Below are positions 25,621-34,755 of a stretch of DNA of 64,000 nucleotides, piece after piece. Every line of letters begins with the position of its first letter. Positions within the stretch are counted from its first letter, which is position 1. The stretch spans positions 186,001 through 250,000 of the forward strand of contig JABTUM010000004.1 of the NCBI GenBank assembly GCA_015075375.1. The letters are read 5' to 3'. Source of the DNA: Planctomycetota bacterium. GTDB lineage: Bacteria; Planctomycetota; SZUA-567; H5-PLA8. The translations under genes and the position numbers were made by a program. A model generated the notes under the pieces. That model was not told where the DNA came from and searched no databases. It was given only the letters and a program-made list of their open reading frames with translations.

Positions 25621-28590
25621 CTAGGAGTCCGCCGCAAAGCCCCGGCGCATCGTGTTTTCCGTAACCGTGCGCGGATGAACGAATTGCAGGAGATACTCCG
25701 CGCCGCCCGCCTTGCTGCCAACTCCGCTGAAGCGAAATCCTCCGAACGGCTGCCGTTCCACTTTCGCGCCGGTGCAGCCGCGATTGATATACAGATTCCC
25801 TACTCGGAAGCCCGCACGCGCCTTGGCGATATTCGCCGGACTACGGCTGAAAAGTCCCCCCGTCAGCGCATAGGGCACGTCCTGCGCGATCCGCAAAGCC
25901 GACTCGAAGTCGCTCGCCTGCATCACGCTCAGCACCGGACCAAAAAGCTCTTCCTGTCCCAGCATTGAACGCGGCGGTACATCGATGAAGACCGTCGGCG
26001 GCACGAAGCTGCCCCGCGCCGCCCATGCGCTCACGTCCACCTGAACTTCCAGCTTGGCTTCTCGCTTGCCGGCCTCGATGGCCTTCAACAGCCTGGCCTG
26101 CGCTTCATCGTCGATCACCGGCGGCACGAAGCAGCCCGGCGCTTCGGCGGGAGACACCTGAATGCTGCGCACCGCTTCGGACAGACGCTGCACGAACGGG
26201 CGATACGCATCCCCCACCACGATTGCGCGCGAGCAGGCGCTGCATTTTTGCCCCGCGTAGCCGAACGCGCTGTACAGCACGCCCGCTACGGCTTCGTCAA
26301 GGTCCGCGTCGCTGTCCACGATTACCGCGTTCTTGCCGCCCATCTCGGCGATAACGCGCTTCACACCCGCCTGCCCCTCGCGAGTGCGGCCGGCAGTCTC
26401 GATGATCTTCAAGCCCACCGCTTTGCTCCCGGTAAATACGATCAAGTCCACGCCGGGATGCTCGACCAGCCGCGCGCCTACCGTCTCGCCAGCGCCGGGC
26501 AAGAAGTTCACAACGCCGTCGGGGAAACCCGCGGCTTTGAGCAAACGCATGAAATGAGCGGCGATCACCGGCGACTGTTCGGCCGGCTTCATGACCACCG
26601 TATTGCCCGTCGCCAGCGCCGCCGTCGTCATGCCGCACAAGATCGCCAACGGGAAATTCCACGGGGCGATCACCGCGCAAACGCCGCGCGGTTCGTGGTA
26701 ATCCTCATCCAGTTCGCCGGGCACCGGATTGCGGCGCGCGGGCGGCATCAGCGCTTCGGCTTGAGCGGCGTAGTACAGGCAAAAGTCGATCGCTTCGCCC
26801 ACGTCGCCGTCGGCTTCGCGCCACGGTTTGGCGGTCTCATAGACCTCCCACGCGCACAGCTCGAATCGCTCGCGCCGGATCAACTCGGCCAGCGCGCGCA
26901 GGCGTTCGGTGCGCTGCGCCACCGGTGTGTCGCGCCAGAGCGGGAAAGCCGCCTGAGCTGCGGCCACCGCCGCGTCGGCCTGCTTCGCGTCGGCTCCAGC
27001 GACGGTCCCCACCGCGCGGGACCGTTCGGAGGGATCGCGCGAAACCTGGCTCGCGCCGGCGCCATCGAGGTCCTTCCCGCCCACATGCAGCTTGTAACTT
27101 CCGCCCAGTTTCGAGCGCACCGCGTCCAGCGCCTTGGCAAATCCTTCGCGCTCCGCCGCCGCGTGAAACGCCGCATCCGGCGCGTTCTCGATGCGGTTCT
27201 TCGTGGCTACGGGCGCCAAGCCGGGACCGGGCGGATGTTTCGCCGGATCGGCCAGCAGGCGGTCTTCGCTCACCCCCTCGACGAAGCCCTGCCGCAGAAA
27301 GCTCTCGTTGGCCGTATTTTCCAACAACCGCCGCACCAGATACGCCATACCCGGGAGCAACTCGCCAAAAGGAGTGTACACGCGCACCCGGTACCCGCGC
27401 GCGGCCAGCGCCAGCTTCAAAGGATCGGCCATCCCGAAGAGCGCCTGGAATTCCAACGCCGGCTTGGGCCGCCCCAGTGCCTCGAACGCCGCCAGCGCAT
27501 GGGCTACGCTGCGGATGTTGTGGCTCGCGATCGCCGTTTCGAGGTGCGGATGGCTTTCCAAGAGCGCCTCGGTGCAGCGCTCGTAGTTCGCGTCGGTCTC
27601 GTGCTTGCTCGTGTAGACCGGAATCGGCCAGCCGTGCTGCCGCGCGATGACGGTCTCGTAGTCCCAATAGGCGCCCTTCACCAGCCGCACCGTCACCGGA
27701 GCGCCGCGCTTCTGCGCCCAAGCGGAAAGGTCTTTCAAGTCACGCAAGCTGTCCTTCAAATAAGCCTGGATGACGATGCCCAGGTCGGCCCAATCGCGGA
27801 ATTCGTCGCGCAGCGCCACGTCTTTGAAGATCGCCAGCGTCAAATCCTTGAGCCGGTAGTCCTCCATGTCGACGTTCACGAAAGCGCCCAACTCCCGCGC
27901 GCGCTTCAGGAACGGAACCAACCGCGCCTCCACGCCGCGCAGGCTGCGCGCCGGATCGATCGGATCGATCTGGCTGTACAGACTGCTGAGTTTGATCGAT
28001 AGGTTGATGCGCGGGATCGCGCCGCGCTGGTTCCGGTCGAGCTTTTCGTCGGGCTTCCACTTAGGCGCGTGGCGCGCCAGCTCTTCCAGAATCTCTCCGT
28101 ACTTGCCGGCGTATTCCTCGGCTTCGGCCTCGCTGACGACCGCTTCCCCAAGCAGGTCGAGTGTGAACCCCAGGCCGCGCTTGCGGAAGTCTTCGACGGC
28201 GCGCAAGGCTTCCTTCGGGTTGCGCCCGCTGATGAAGATGCGCGCCATATCTTCGACGGATTTGCGGATGGCGATGCCGGATGCGAACGCGGCCAGCGAA
28301 CTGAATGCCGCCAGCGAAGCGCCCCAGGAGATGAACGCCGGAAACTGCTGCCCCGGAGCGTCGAAATATTCCTTCAGATGCCGGCCCACCTCGGCATGGC
28401 TGCGCAAGGCCGGCAGGGCGTCGGTGAAGCGGAAGAGTTGGACCTTGAGCTTCTCGTCCTGCAGCGCGAACTCCATGAGTTTGGAGTTCCACCAGCCGCC
28501 TTTCGCTTGGGCTTGCAGCGCCTTGACCTCGGCAAAGAGTTCGTGCCCGAGGCGTTGAACCTGCGGTTCGAGTTGTGCGGGCTGGAGCAT
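25621..28590 (-). CDS. putA: Bifunctional proline dehydrogenase / glutamate-semialdehyde dehydrogenase
   Basis: PutA oxidises proline to pyrroline-5-carboxylate with FAD, then to glutamate with NAD. In this 989-residue form residues about 130-480 are the PRODH barrel (RINLSIKLSSLYSQIDP, VRLVKGAYWDYET, LENTANESFLRQ). Residues about 520-980 are the P5C dehydrogenase (VIAPWNFPLAI, VMKPAEQSP, VFTGSKAVGL, EMGGKNAVIVD), with nucleophile Cys783 in GQKCSA. There is no N-terminal ribbon-helix-helix domain, so unlike enterobacterial PutA it cannot repress its own gene. It is a short 'branch B-like' PutA without the long C-terminal lid extension. The region just before the start codon can fold into a GC-rich hairpin (28600-28615). 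The downstream membrane protein gene follows after 81 bp. Confidence 0.95.
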   Translation of the reverse strand: MLQPAQLEPQVQRLGHELFAEVKALQAQAKGGWWNSKLMEFALQDEKLKVQLFRFTDALPALRSHAEVGRHLKEYFDAPGQQFPAFISWGASLAAFSSLAAFASGIAIRKSVEDMARIFISGRNPKEALRAVEDFRKRGLGFTLDLLGEAVVSEAEAEEYAGKYGEILEELARHAPKWKPDEKLDRNQRGAIPRINLSIKLSSLYSQIDPIDPARSLRGVEARLVPFLKRARELGAFVNVDMEDYRLKDLTLAIFKDVALRDEFRDWADLGIVIQAYLKDSLRDLKDLSAWAQKRGAPVTVRLVKGAYWDYETVIARQHGWPIPVYTSKHETDANYERCTEALLESHPHLETAIASHNIRSVAHALAAFEALGRPKPALEFQALFGMADPLKLALAARGYRVRVYTPFGELLPGMAYLVRRLLENTANESFLRQGFVEGVSEDRLLADPAKHPPGPGLAPVATKNRIENAPDAAFHAAAEREGFAKALDAVRSKLGGSYKLHVGGKDLDGAGASQVSRDPSERSRAVGTVAGADAKQADAAVAAAQAAFPLWRDTPVAQRTERLRALAELIRRERFELCAWEVYETAKPWREADGDVGEAIDFCLYYAAQAEALMPPARRNPVPGELDEDYHEPRGVCAVIAPWNFPLAILCGMTTAALATGNTVVMKPAEQSPVIAAHFMRLLKAAGFPDGVVNFLPGAGETVGARLVEHPGVDLIVFTGSKAVGLKIIETAGRTREGQAGVKRVIAEMGGKNAVIVDSDADLDEAVAGVLYSAFGYAGQKCSACSRAIVVGDAYRPFVQRLSEAVRSIQVSPAEAPGCFVPPVIDDEAQARLLKAIEAGKREAKLEVQVDVSAWAARGSFVPPTVFIDVPPRSMLGQEELFGPVLSVMQASDFESALRIAQDVPYALTGGLFSRSPANIAKARAGFRVGNLYINRGCTGAKVERQPFGGFRFSGVGSKAGGAEYLLQFVHPRTVTENTMRRGFAADS

Positions 28591-28599
28591 GCAGCGGAT

Positions 28600-28615
28600 C
28601 CCCGGCGCTCCGGGG
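28600..28615 (-). promoter_or_regulatory. Hairpin over the putA ribosome-binding region
   Basis: On the coding strand CCCCGG-AGCG-CCGGGG forms a perfect 6-bp, all-GC stem with a 4-base loop. It lies 10-25 bases upstream of the putA ATG. The 3' arm contains GGGG, the only purine run near the start that could act as a Shine-Dalgarno sequence. When folded, the stem would hide it, suggesting translational control. This is a reading of sequence only; chance occurrence in a GC-rich region is possible. Confidence 0.35.
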
Positions 28616-28661
28616 AGTATACGGCTGCTTGCCTGGAGCGAAAGCTACGGGCGCGGAAGGT

Positions 28662-29483
28662 TCACGGCTCCGATGCAGGCAGGGGCTTCGCCGATTTTTC
28701 CTGTATGCGCTTCATTTCCGCTCCGGCATCGAACAGATCGCCGGGGATGCTTTGCTCGGGTACCCGCTCAGCCCGCTGAAGCCGCGTTTCCACCAAACCG
28801 CCGTGCGAAGTTCGCAGTTTCAGCTCTACCGGAACACGGTCAAAGGTCTCGCGCTCGCGCGCCAGGAAGCGCGAAAGCTTTTCGGGGATTATGTCGAGAA
28901 GATAGAGCAGTTCACCGGTCGCACACGGAAGGCGCATGCTCGGATGAAAGTAACCTTCCAGCGGCTTGCAGCCATCTTCCTTGCGGTCCACGATGGTGAC
29001 GAGTTCGGCTTGGGCATCGAGCATTGGTTTGGTCTTAGTCTTGTCGTGAATCGCTTCATAGGATCGTCGAGCATCCACGCGAAAACTGAGCAGTCGTTCC
29101 GCTTCCGACCGCTGCACCCCGTCCGGCAGTTCCGCGCTGTCTTCGGTCTGTTTGCGTACGCGCGCTTGGAGGCGTTCACGCCGCCGCTCGAACGATTCGG
29201 CCGTCAAAGTCCACGCGCCGTGGTTCCGCCAAAGCCTTTCGATCCGCTCCGCCTTGAAATTCACCCACTGGACTTCGGTAGGTTCGTCAGGGCCTTGCGC
29301 GTATTCCTCGATTCGAACCGCTTCGGCGGTGAAGTACAAGACCTGCCGGACATCGCGGCCCTCTGAACGAGTCGGGGCGACTTCACGGTATTCCTGCTCG
29401 ACCACCAGAACCTCTTCGCCGGCCGCTAGGGTCGATACAGCGACCCCAAGCGCGAGTCCGAGCAGCCCAAGCCGTTTGCGCAT
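28662..29483 (-). CDS. Exported protein of unknown function
   Basis: Not recognised. The ATG at 29483 is chosen because GGGAGGG lies about 9 bases upstream and the following MRKRLGLLGLALGVAVSTLAAG is a textbook signal peptide with an Ala-x-Ala-like cleavage site. The upstream extension to 29531 has neither feature. The mature part (about 250 residues) is charged and contains strands such as VLYFTAEAVRIEEY and a helical region SFERRRERLQARVRKQTED. No Cys lipobox and no enzyme motif were seen. It lies between the GH9 gene and putA on the same strand, about 110 bp after GH9. A link to glycan use would be only positional. Confidence 0.7.
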   Translation of the reverse strand: MRKRLGLLGLALGVAVSTLAAGEEVLVVEQEYREVAPTRSEGRDVRQVLYFTAEAVRIEEYAQGPDEPTEVQWVNFKAERIERLWRNHGAWTLTAESFERRRERLQARVRKQTEDSAELPDGVQRSEAERLLSFRVDARRSYEAIHDKTKTKPMLDAQAELVTIVDRKEDGCKPLEGYFHPSMRLPCATGELLYLLDIIPEKLSRFLARERETFDRVPVELKLRTSHGGLVETRLQRAERVPEQSIPGDLFDAGAEMKRIQEKSAKPLPASEP

Positions 29484-29594
29484 GCCGCCAACCCTCCCCT
29501 GCGCTTCCGTCACCATACAGGTATCGGACACGAATGGGGGCCTCTCGCTTCAATTCAATCTCCTATCCGGGCAAGGTCAGCCATTTCAAACCTG

Positions 29595-32216
29595 TCACGG
29601 CAAGTAATAATACCCGAATAAGCATTCCTCCGGCCGCGGCCCGCGCTTCTTCAGATCCTCGCTGGGCTTCCAACCCTCGGGCAGCAGCATCGCGCAGGTA
29701 AAGATCGTCGAGGACATCGTTTCGTGGACCGTAAACTCGTTTTGCGGGACATTCAGCCGCGGATGGCAGGACCACTGCCGAAAGATCGGTATCGCCCGGT
29801 TGGCCGGCTTCATGAATTCCACCACGTCCCTGCTGCCGGGCGCCTTCACGGCCGACCAAGCCGTCATGCGCAATTGCGGATACATGCCTCCCGTCAACCC
29901 GTAGATCGTAAGCCCCGGGACCGGATCCGTGATCCCGTCGGCCTCGCTGTTCTCGTGCTGGATATCGATCGGATACTGGTAACCGATGCCCGTCGTCCAA
30001 CTCATCCCTGTCGGGTTCGCCCCAAACATGTAATCCGCGTTGACGATGGCCGCTTGGCGGTACTTTTCGTCGCGCGTCAATTGCCAAGCGATCAACAGTG
30101 CGCGGGAGTAATTGGTCATCGTCGAAGCGCCCCAGCCCATCCAGAAATCCTGGTGAATCGGCCACGTACAGCGGTAGGGGAAGCCATCGGCCAAGGCCAG
30201 CTTCTCGTCGGCTTTGGCGATCAGGAATTTACGCCAGCGTGCCACTTCCGCCGCCGGAAGCTTGTCGGACGCCCCGCGCGCAAGGTCGAAGTACATCCAA
30301 GGCGAGTAATCCTTAAAGCTATTCGGATGCTCGTAGGGCGGCACGACATCGCTGAGGTCTGGGATGTGTTTCAGCCACGAGTCGTCCCGGGTCAACAGAT
30401 GCATGCGCACCGCCGCGTGCGCCAGGAACGGCTTGACCATGGCGTCCTTCTCTTCCCACGGGATCGTGTAGGGTTCGCCCTGCCCTCGCTTCGCCTTGGC
30501 CTGGATCTCGAACTTGCCCAGCGAGTGCGCCGGATCGGAGCCGAACGCGAACGCCTTTTTCGCGGCCGCCGCGTACAACGCCGCCTTCTCCTTGTTGAAC
30601 GGTTCGACCAATTGAGCGTACTGGGCCGCCGAAGCCGCAAAGATCAGCGAAGACCAGCGCGTGCGCACCGAGTACGCGTACTTAACCTTGGGATCGTCGA
30701 TCTTAGGGTGCGTCCACGTCTCGACCATCCCGGAGACGCCGCCGCGCTCGTCCATGCTTCGCCGCCAGACCTCCAACCCAAACTCCGCTTCGTCGAGCAC
30801 GTCCGGAATCCCGTTTCCAGACTCGGGCAGATTGAGCTGCCCGTCCGAAAAGAGCTTCGGCGCCAGTTCGAACGCATGCAGCAGATCGAGCACGCAGACG
30901 TAGTGCGGGATATTGCGATCCCAGTCCGCCGCATCGTGCCAGCCGCCGCATGGATTGGGAGTCGTCTTCGAGGCATCCAGCGTACCGCCGATCACGTCGA
31001 AGCGGTCGAACTTCCGGGGCGGCTGGAAATTTGCACCCGGCCCGAAGGGAATGTTCCCGCATTCGCAGATTGGGTCGGTGTGGCATTGAATCCGCTTCCA
31101 CGCCGTATAGGGCGACTCCAGCGCAATCCCGCAGCGTTGATGGTAGAGCCCGCGCGCCGCGAGATAGAACGGTTCGCCGTACACATCCGCGGCGTGGCGG
31201 AACGGCCACGAACGGCCCACACCGGGCATGGTAATGAAGAAGGTGCCTTCTGCCTGCAGCCCATTCAGATCCAGCTCGTACAGGTCCTCACCAATGATAA
31301 GCGGCCGCTTCTCCGCGTCCTCTTCCTTGCCCTTAATGGGACCGAAGCGCGGATTCTGGGCGCGCGGCTTGGCCTCGCCCGTCAAGACCACCTGCCCGCT
31401 GTTAACATCCACTACTTTAAAAGTGCGAGTTGCCGAAACATCGAGCGTCCCGTGCTCGAACAGGAACCCGCCCAAGTACGCGTACTTGTTTTTGGCCGAA
31501 GGCAAATACCCGGCCTGATTGACCTTAATCGCCCGCGATACCGTGCGCAGTTCGTCGTACACGAACGTCGTCTGGCGCCCGTCCTTCAGCGCCACCGTGT
31601 AAGTCTTACCGTGCTCCAGAGCCTCGGGAAGCTCCAGGTAGCTGTAGTGCGCGTAAAAGACCCCATCGAGTCCGCGCAGCTTGCCTTGGGCGGGGCCCAC
31701 TTTTTCGCCCAGACCGACGATGACGCGCGTCACGCGCAGGGGCGGCAGCGCTTTGGCGTAGCGCGAATCGTTTCCGGAGATCGCGTAATAAGCAGCCTCG
31801 TCCAGTTTACGCTCGCCGGCCTCCTCCCGCGCCTGAGCCACATACGTATCGCGCAGCTTCACGCGCGAGTGAAAGGCGTCCCAATTCGGTCGGCCCGTAT
31901 CCCGCGTCTTCTCGAAAAGGTCTACGGCTTCCTGATATTTCCCGCCCGACAACGCATCGATCCGTTTCTGAACCTCATCGAAGTTGTTAGTCACTACGAT
32001 CAGCCATTTCGCCGAAAGCAGGATCAACTGGTCCACGCCTTCGTACTTTGCCAAATGGATCGGGAACTTGCCCTGCGATGCTTCCGGAAGTCCGTCCTTG
32101 AGCTCCCACTCCTGAACGGGGGTCGCCGCCGGCAGGATTTCTCCGGCTTCCAGCGTGGAACCGGCCACGCTGAGGACCAACACCAGACCGACCCAAAATC
32201 GCTTATAGTTAACCAT
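29595..32216 (-). CDS. Glycoside hydrolase family 9 (endoglucanase-like) with N-terminal Ig-like domain
   Basis: GH9 enzymes are inverting glucanases, mostly acting on cellulose or related beta-glucans. The start at 32216 has GGGAG upstream and yields a signal peptide (WVGLVLVLSVAGSTLEAG), so the product of about 873 residues is exported. Residues about 30-220 are an extra region of unknown fold. KVNQAGYLPSAKNKYAYLGG begins the CelD_N Ig-like domain. The catalytic (alpha/alpha)6 barrel follows, with the base pair of Asp in CGGWHDAADWDRN near residue 425 and PESGNGIPDVLDEAEFG. FGANPTGMSWTTGIG and the likely acid Glu in NEFTVHET lie near the C-terminus. Residues around the usual NHHxP segment diverge. 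The substrate is inferred; cellobiohydrolase and exo-glucosaminidase relatives exist. Confidence 0.85.
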   Translation of the reverse strand: MVNYKRFWVGLVLVLSVAGSTLEAGEILPAATPVQEWELKDGLPEASQGKFPIHLAKYEGVDQLILLSAKWLIVVTNNFDEVQKRIDALSGGKYQEAVDLFEKTRDTGRPNWDAFHSRVKLRDTYVAQAREEAGERKLDEAAYYAISGNDSRYAKALPPLRVTRVIVGLGEKVGPAQGKLRGLDGVFYAHYSYLELPEALEHGKTYTVALKDGRQTTFVYDELRTVSRAIKVNQAGYLPSAKNKYAYLGGFLFEHGTLDVSATRTFKVVDVNSGQVVLTGEAKPRAQNPRFGPIKGKEEDAEKRPLIIGEDLYELDLNGLQAEGTFFITMPGVGRSWPFRHAADVYGEPFYLAARGLYHQRCGIALESPYTAWKRIQCHTDPICECGNIPFGPGANFQPPRKFDRFDVIGGTLDASKTTPNPCGGWHDAADWDRNIPHYVCVLDLLHAFELAPKLFSDGQLNLPESGNGIPDVLDEAEFGLEVWRRSMDERGGVSGMVETWTHPKIDDPKVKYAYSVRTRWSSLIFAASAAQYAQLVEPFNKEKAALYAAAAKKAFAFGSDPAHSLGKFEIQAKAKRGQGEPYTIPWEEKDAMVKPFLAHAAVRMHLLTRDDSWLKHIPDLSDVVPPYEHPNSFKDYSPWMYFDLARGASDKLPAAEVARWRKFLIAKADEKLALADGFPYRCTWPIHQDFWMGWGASTMTNYSRALLIAWQLTRDEKYRQAAIVNADYMFGANPTGMSWTTGIGYQYPIDIQHENSEADGITDPVPGLTIYGLTGGMYPQLRMTAWSAVKAPGSRDVVEFMKPANRAIPIFRQWSCHPRLNVPQNEFTVHETMSSTIFTCAMLLPEGWKPSEDLKKRGPRPEECLFGYYYLP

Positions 32217-32283
32217 GAATTTATCTCCCGCGGGTACAGCCAAGTTGCCTATGGAGCAGCATACTCCGCGATTACCAACTCGT

Positions 32284-32305
32284 GGTTAATTATCTTGAAT
32301 TAACC
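32284..32305. promoter_or_regulatory. Perfect inverted repeat upstream of the GH9 gene
   Basis: GGTTAATT and AATTAACC form perfect 8-bp arms around a 6-base centre. The element is about 70-90 bp upstream of the GH9 start codon and about 190 bp after the stop of the upstream beta-helix gene, in an AT-rich pocket of a GC-rich region. No T-run follows on the minus strand, so an operator is more likely than a terminator. No regulator gene is adjacent. Confidence 0.4.
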
Positions 32306-32493
32306 TATTTTCGGCCCAGTCTCTGAAGCGGAAATATGAACGCATGGGTCAGGCCGCGCCGTCGGCACCACGTATTCGCCAAACGACAGCACATGGGCGC
32401 CAACCGGCGGGGTGGGAACACTTAGAGTGATGAATGGAAGGCATCGAAGCTGAGTTGTGCTTGCGCCTGCCCGCGTATCGAACGTGGAAGTGC

Positions 32494-34257
32494 TTACCTC
32501 GGCGGAGCCAGCATCGCTTGCGCTTCGTCCACCAAAGCCAGCTCGTCGCTCTTGGCCACTTGGCGGGCTTTGGCCAGCCATTCTTCGGCCTGTTCGCGCT
32601 TAGTCGCGGCGGCCGCCCAGACGGCGGCGATGGCCAGCGTGGGTGCGCGCGCCTCGTCCAGCACGCCACGCGCCACGTTGTAGCGGTCGTCGCGGTCCAG
32701 CTTCGTCCACGCCCAAGGCATCCGGTTGCCCTGGACCATCAGCGTGATTTCCCGCTCGTCCGCACCGGCCAGTTTGAGTTTCTCGGCTTGCGCGCCAAAG
32801 AGTTTCACGAAAACCACCGGCTGCTGTCCCGCGCTGACGGCTTCCTTCGCGCACGCCGTCAGCCGCGCCTGCCACGGCGCCAACTGCGTATCGCTCAATG
32901 CGAGCGCTTCCGGCACGGGAGCCGGCGCCGCCGCAACAGCAGCGACCGCCGGACCGGCAGCCGGAGCTTTCTCGGTGGACTTGGACGCCTGACCAGCCGC
33001 CGGAGCATCGGCCTCGCCCTTTTCCATGCCCAACCGCGCGTATTTGGCCACCGGATGATACTTGCCGTACTTGGAGTTGATCTCGGCCTCCAGTTCGCTC
33101 AGGCGCGCCTTGAACTTCTCCTCCGTGATCTTTTCATTGCCTTCGGCCTTCACTTCCGGATCGGCTTTGAAGTTGAACGTGTGCGCCAGGTTGTTCTTGA
33201 CCGTGTTGCCGCGCGATTGCCCCAGTTTGCTGCCCAGCATCACCCACGGACGAGCTTTGTGCTCATCGGGCCACTTGGTGAAGCAGGCGTTGTCCTGAAT
33301 CGTGCAGTTCTGCGCGTCGTACAGCGACACCCCGTGCCAGTGGATCACCTCAACCACATTCTTTTCGACCAGGAAGTCGATCAGCGGCCCGTCGAAGAAC
33401 CCGATCGCTTGCATCGTATTCTTGTACTTCTGGTTTTCGTCCTCGCGGTTGATAACGATATTCCCGCGCACCGTCAGTTTGCGCAACGTTCCGGTACCCT
33501 TGTTAAACAGGAAACATTGGATTCCGTCGTCGTGGTTCGCATCGCCGTCGCCCATGCTGACAAAGGCGTTCTTAATCACGTTGTACTCGGCCCGTTGACC
33601 GTCCCGGGTCATGCGGATCCCGTCGGCCGAGAAATTACAGATCACGTTGGCTTCGGCCGCGCAGTCGTAGCCGCACAAATTCAGCGCGAAGCGTGTATTG
33701 AAGATGTAGTTATTCTTTGCGAGCAAGCCCTTCCCGTGGCGGCCCAGGTTCACGCCGCTGTTGATCCCTTTCCACTTCTCGACATCCCAATCCGACGAAT
33801 CGAGCGCCGAGAAAATGAAGCAGTCTTCCAGAATCAGGTCGCTGCTCTCGCCGCGTTCGCCCAGCGTCGCGATGGTTCCCTTGTATCCTTCTCCAAAGGA
33901 TGGACTGATCGCCAAGCCTTTGACGATCCATTTGCGCCCCTGCGTGATCTCCAGACGCGCCAATTCGGGACGCTGCCCCGGCGCCGCCGCAATGGTGACG
34001 AAGTCCGCGTTTTCGCCGCCGAAACTCACCGAACCGTGCCGCCCGCTTCGCAACAGAACCGTATCACCGCCCTGCAACTTCCCCAGCTTTCCGGAAGCCG
34101 CGACTTCGGAAAGCGCCCCCCACGGCGCATCGGCCGTGCCGGGATTCGAAGCTTGTCCGGCCGCCGGATCGCATACGTAGACCGCCGCGGACGCCTCCGT
34201 GCTAAAGAGCGCCACGATTCCAAGAACGTAGAGTGTAAAGCGGGTCGCGCGAAGCAT
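32494..34257 (-). CDS. Exported right-handed parallel beta-helix protein with C-terminal helical domain
   Basis: The 587-residue protein starts with a signal peptide (FTLYVLGIVALFSTEASAA) after a strong AGGAGG site. Residues about 25-370 show the repeating short-strand pattern of pectate lyase/PbH1 repeats (NYIFNTRFALNLCG, NVICNFSADGIRM, NAFVSMGDGDANHDDGIQ, NVVEVIHWHGVSLYDAQNCTIQDN). This fold usually binds or cleaves polysaccharide. A Pro/Ala-rich linker (about 425-465) then leads to a C-terminal helical domain of about 120 residues with no assigned family. The DGDANHDDG cluster could bind calcium. No lyase catalytic Arg/Lys set could be confirmed. It lies just upstream of GH9 on the same strand, about 280 bp away. 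Confidence 0.75.
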   Translation of the reverse strand: MLRATRFTLYVLGIVALFSTEASAAVYVCDPAAGQASNPGTADAPWGALSEVAASGKLGKLQGGDTVLLRSGRHGSVSFGGENADFVTIAAAPGQRPELARLEITQGRKWIVKGLAISPSFGEGYKGTIATLGERGESSDLILEDCFIFSALDSSDWDVEKWKGINSGVNLGRHGKGLLAKNNYIFNTRFALNLCGYDCAAEANVICNFSADGIRMTRDGQRAEYNVIKNAFVSMGDGDANHDDGIQCFLFNKGTGTLRKLTVRGNIVINREDENQKYKNTMQAIGFFDGPLIDFLVEKNVVEVIHWHGVSLYDAQNCTIQDNACFTKWPDEHKARPWVMLGSKLGQSRGNTVKNNLAHTFNFKADPEVKAEGNEKITEEKFKARLSELEAEINSKYGKYHPVAKYARLGMEKGEADAPAAGQASKSTEKAPAAGPAVAAVAAAPAPVPEALALSDTQLAPWQARLTACAKEAVSAGQQPVVFVKLFGAQAEKLKLAGADEREITLMVQGNRMPWAWTKLDRDDRYNVARGVLDEARAPTLAIAAVWAAAATKREQAEEWLAKARQVAKSDELALVDEAQAMLAPPR

Positions 34258-34315
34258 GGGTGGACCTCCTGGTCGTACCCTTCAACGACCACATACACCG
34301 CAGCTTGCTTGAAAT

Positions 34316-34327
34316 TATTAGCTAATA
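34316..34327. promoter_or_regulatory. 12-bp palindrome in the beta-helix gene's upstream region
   Basis: TATTAGCTAATA is a perfect 12-bp palindrome in an AT-rich pocket about 60-70 bp upstream of the beta-helix start codon. Position and symmetry fit an operator or promoter element. The similar AT-rich repeat upstream of the neighbouring GH9 gene is a different sequence, so a shared regulator is not supported by matching sites. Confidence 0.3.
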
Positions 34328-34401
34328 TTATGAAGCCTTGCTCACGACTTGACTCAAATTACGATCTGAACTGCGTATTTGATTAGCAACGCACTTGTGA
34401 A

Positions 34402-34755
34402 CTACAGCAGGTCATCCAAGCGCTCCGTGGGACGCGCCACGACCGCACGCGAACCCTTCACCACCACCGGCCGCTCCATCAAATGGCCGTATTCAGCCAA
34501 TAACGCCACCACCTCCGCCGCGGAATAATTCTTTTGCGGATCCAGCCCCGCTTCCTTGAACTTCGGATCTTTGCGCCGCAGCAGTTGGTTGGGATCGCCG
34601 CCCACTTGCTTTACCAGTTCTTGAAGCTTCGTCTTGCTCAGCGGCGCATCCAGGTAGAGCACCACCTCATGAGGGACCTTTCGGTCCGCCAGCCGTTCCA
34701 ATGCTTCCCTGGACTTGGTGCAGCGCGGGTTGTGGTAGATCGTCAGCTTGACCAC
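34402..34755 (-). CDS. Arsenate reductase (ArsC/Spx thioredoxin-fold family)
   Basis: The 117-residue protein has the ArsC-type thioredoxin fold with the single catalytic Cys in HNPRCTKSR (residues about 8-16). The three arginines that hold arsenate in glutaredoxin-dependent ArsC have counterparts here in LLRRKD, MERPVVV and VARPTERL, which favours true reductase over the Spx regulator type. The start is GTG at 34755, placed 7 bases after a perfect AAGGAGG. An out-of-frame ATG at 34760 lies in that spacer and reads only five codons before a stop. No arsR, arsB or acr3 gene is nearby, so an arsenic operon is not supported and another redox role is possible. The next leftward gene upstream of it is the TPR kinase. 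Confidence 0.8.
   Translation of the reverse strand: MVKLTIYHNPRCTKSREALERLADRKVPHEVVLYLDAPLSKTKLQELVKQVGGDPNQLLRRKDPKFKEAGLDPQKNYSAAEVVALLAEYGHLMERPVVVKGSRAVVARPTERLDDLL

Noticed and set aside
26248..28002. Plus-strand open frame (584 codons) over putA
   Set aside because: Antisense shadow of the well-supported PutA; no signal peptide, domain or ribosome-binding site.
29724..32303. Long plus-strand open frame (about 859 codons) over the GH9 gene
   Set aside because: The opposite strand encodes a clear GH9 enzyme with catalytic motifs; this frame is Arg/His-rich without conserved motifs.
32434..34386. Plus-strand open frame (650 codons) over the beta-helix gene
   Set aside because: Antisense to an exported protein with a strong AGGAGG site and signal peptide; no protein-like motifs.
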